Source: an uncultured Clostridia bacterium (GTDB taxonomy: Bacteria > Bacillota > Clostridia > Oscillospirales > Acutalibacteraceae). Taken from it: DNA of 6,022 nt. The stretch covers positions 1 through 6,022 of the forward strand of contig CALWKP010000173.1 of NCBI GenBank assembly GCA_944381295.1, read 5' to 3'. A model generated the notes under the pieces. That model saw nothing but the letters and a program-made list of their open reading frames with translations. It had not been told where the DNA came from and made no database searches. A program made the position numbers and the translations under genes. Shown here one piece after another: positions 6,014 through 6,022 of the stretch (position 1 is its first letter; each line of letters starts with the position of its first letter).

Positions 6014-6022
6014 CATTTATTT

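Overview
The window looks like a chromosomal stretch from a low-to-moderate GC member of the Bacillota (Firmicutes), probably an anaerobic Clostridia- or Negativicutes-type organism. The evidence is a tRNA-sensing T-box leader in front of pheS, a Gram-positive-style PheS with a four-cysteine insert, an IreB-family (UPF0297) gene, and a flavoprotein of a kind common in anaerobes. No genus can be named from the sequence alone.

Layout from left to right. Positions 1-543 (minus) hold a flavodoxin-fold, iron-sulfur-flavoprotein-like oxidoreductase that runs off the left edge and carries an in-frame TAG at codon 12. A divergent promoter region (about 578-680) serves this gene and the phenylalanyl-tRNA synthetase operon. 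Positions about 687-940 form a T-box riboswitch with a UUC (Phe) specifier and a terminator hairpin. pheS (996-2015) and pheT (2031-4412) follow and encode the alpha and beta chains of the (alpha-beta)2 enzyme. A short gap with a good promoter leads to a monocistronic ireB-family gene (4490-4735), which ends in a 12-bp terminator stem. A second, perfect 20-bp inverted repeat (4790-4836) then separates it from a convergent minus-strand gene (4879-5853). That gene encodes a secreted protein built of about three divergent repeats. Its promoter lies near the right edge, where its -35 box forms a palindrome with an outward-facing plus-strand TTGACA.

How it works together: uncharged tRNA-Phe should bind the T-box leader and let transcription continue into pheST, so the synthetase is made when charged tRNA-Phe is scarce. 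The IreB-type protein is, by family, a small substrate of the PASTA serine/threonine kinase that monitors the envelope, and it appears to be expressed from its own unit here. The secreted repeat protein and the flavoprotein have no evident functional link to the synthetase genes. Most of the window is ordinary housekeeping sequence. The most unusual points are the amber codon in the flavoprotein gene, the ireB gene standing apart from its usual partners, the unassigned three-repeat exported protein, and the palindromic face-to-face -35 boxes at the right edge.
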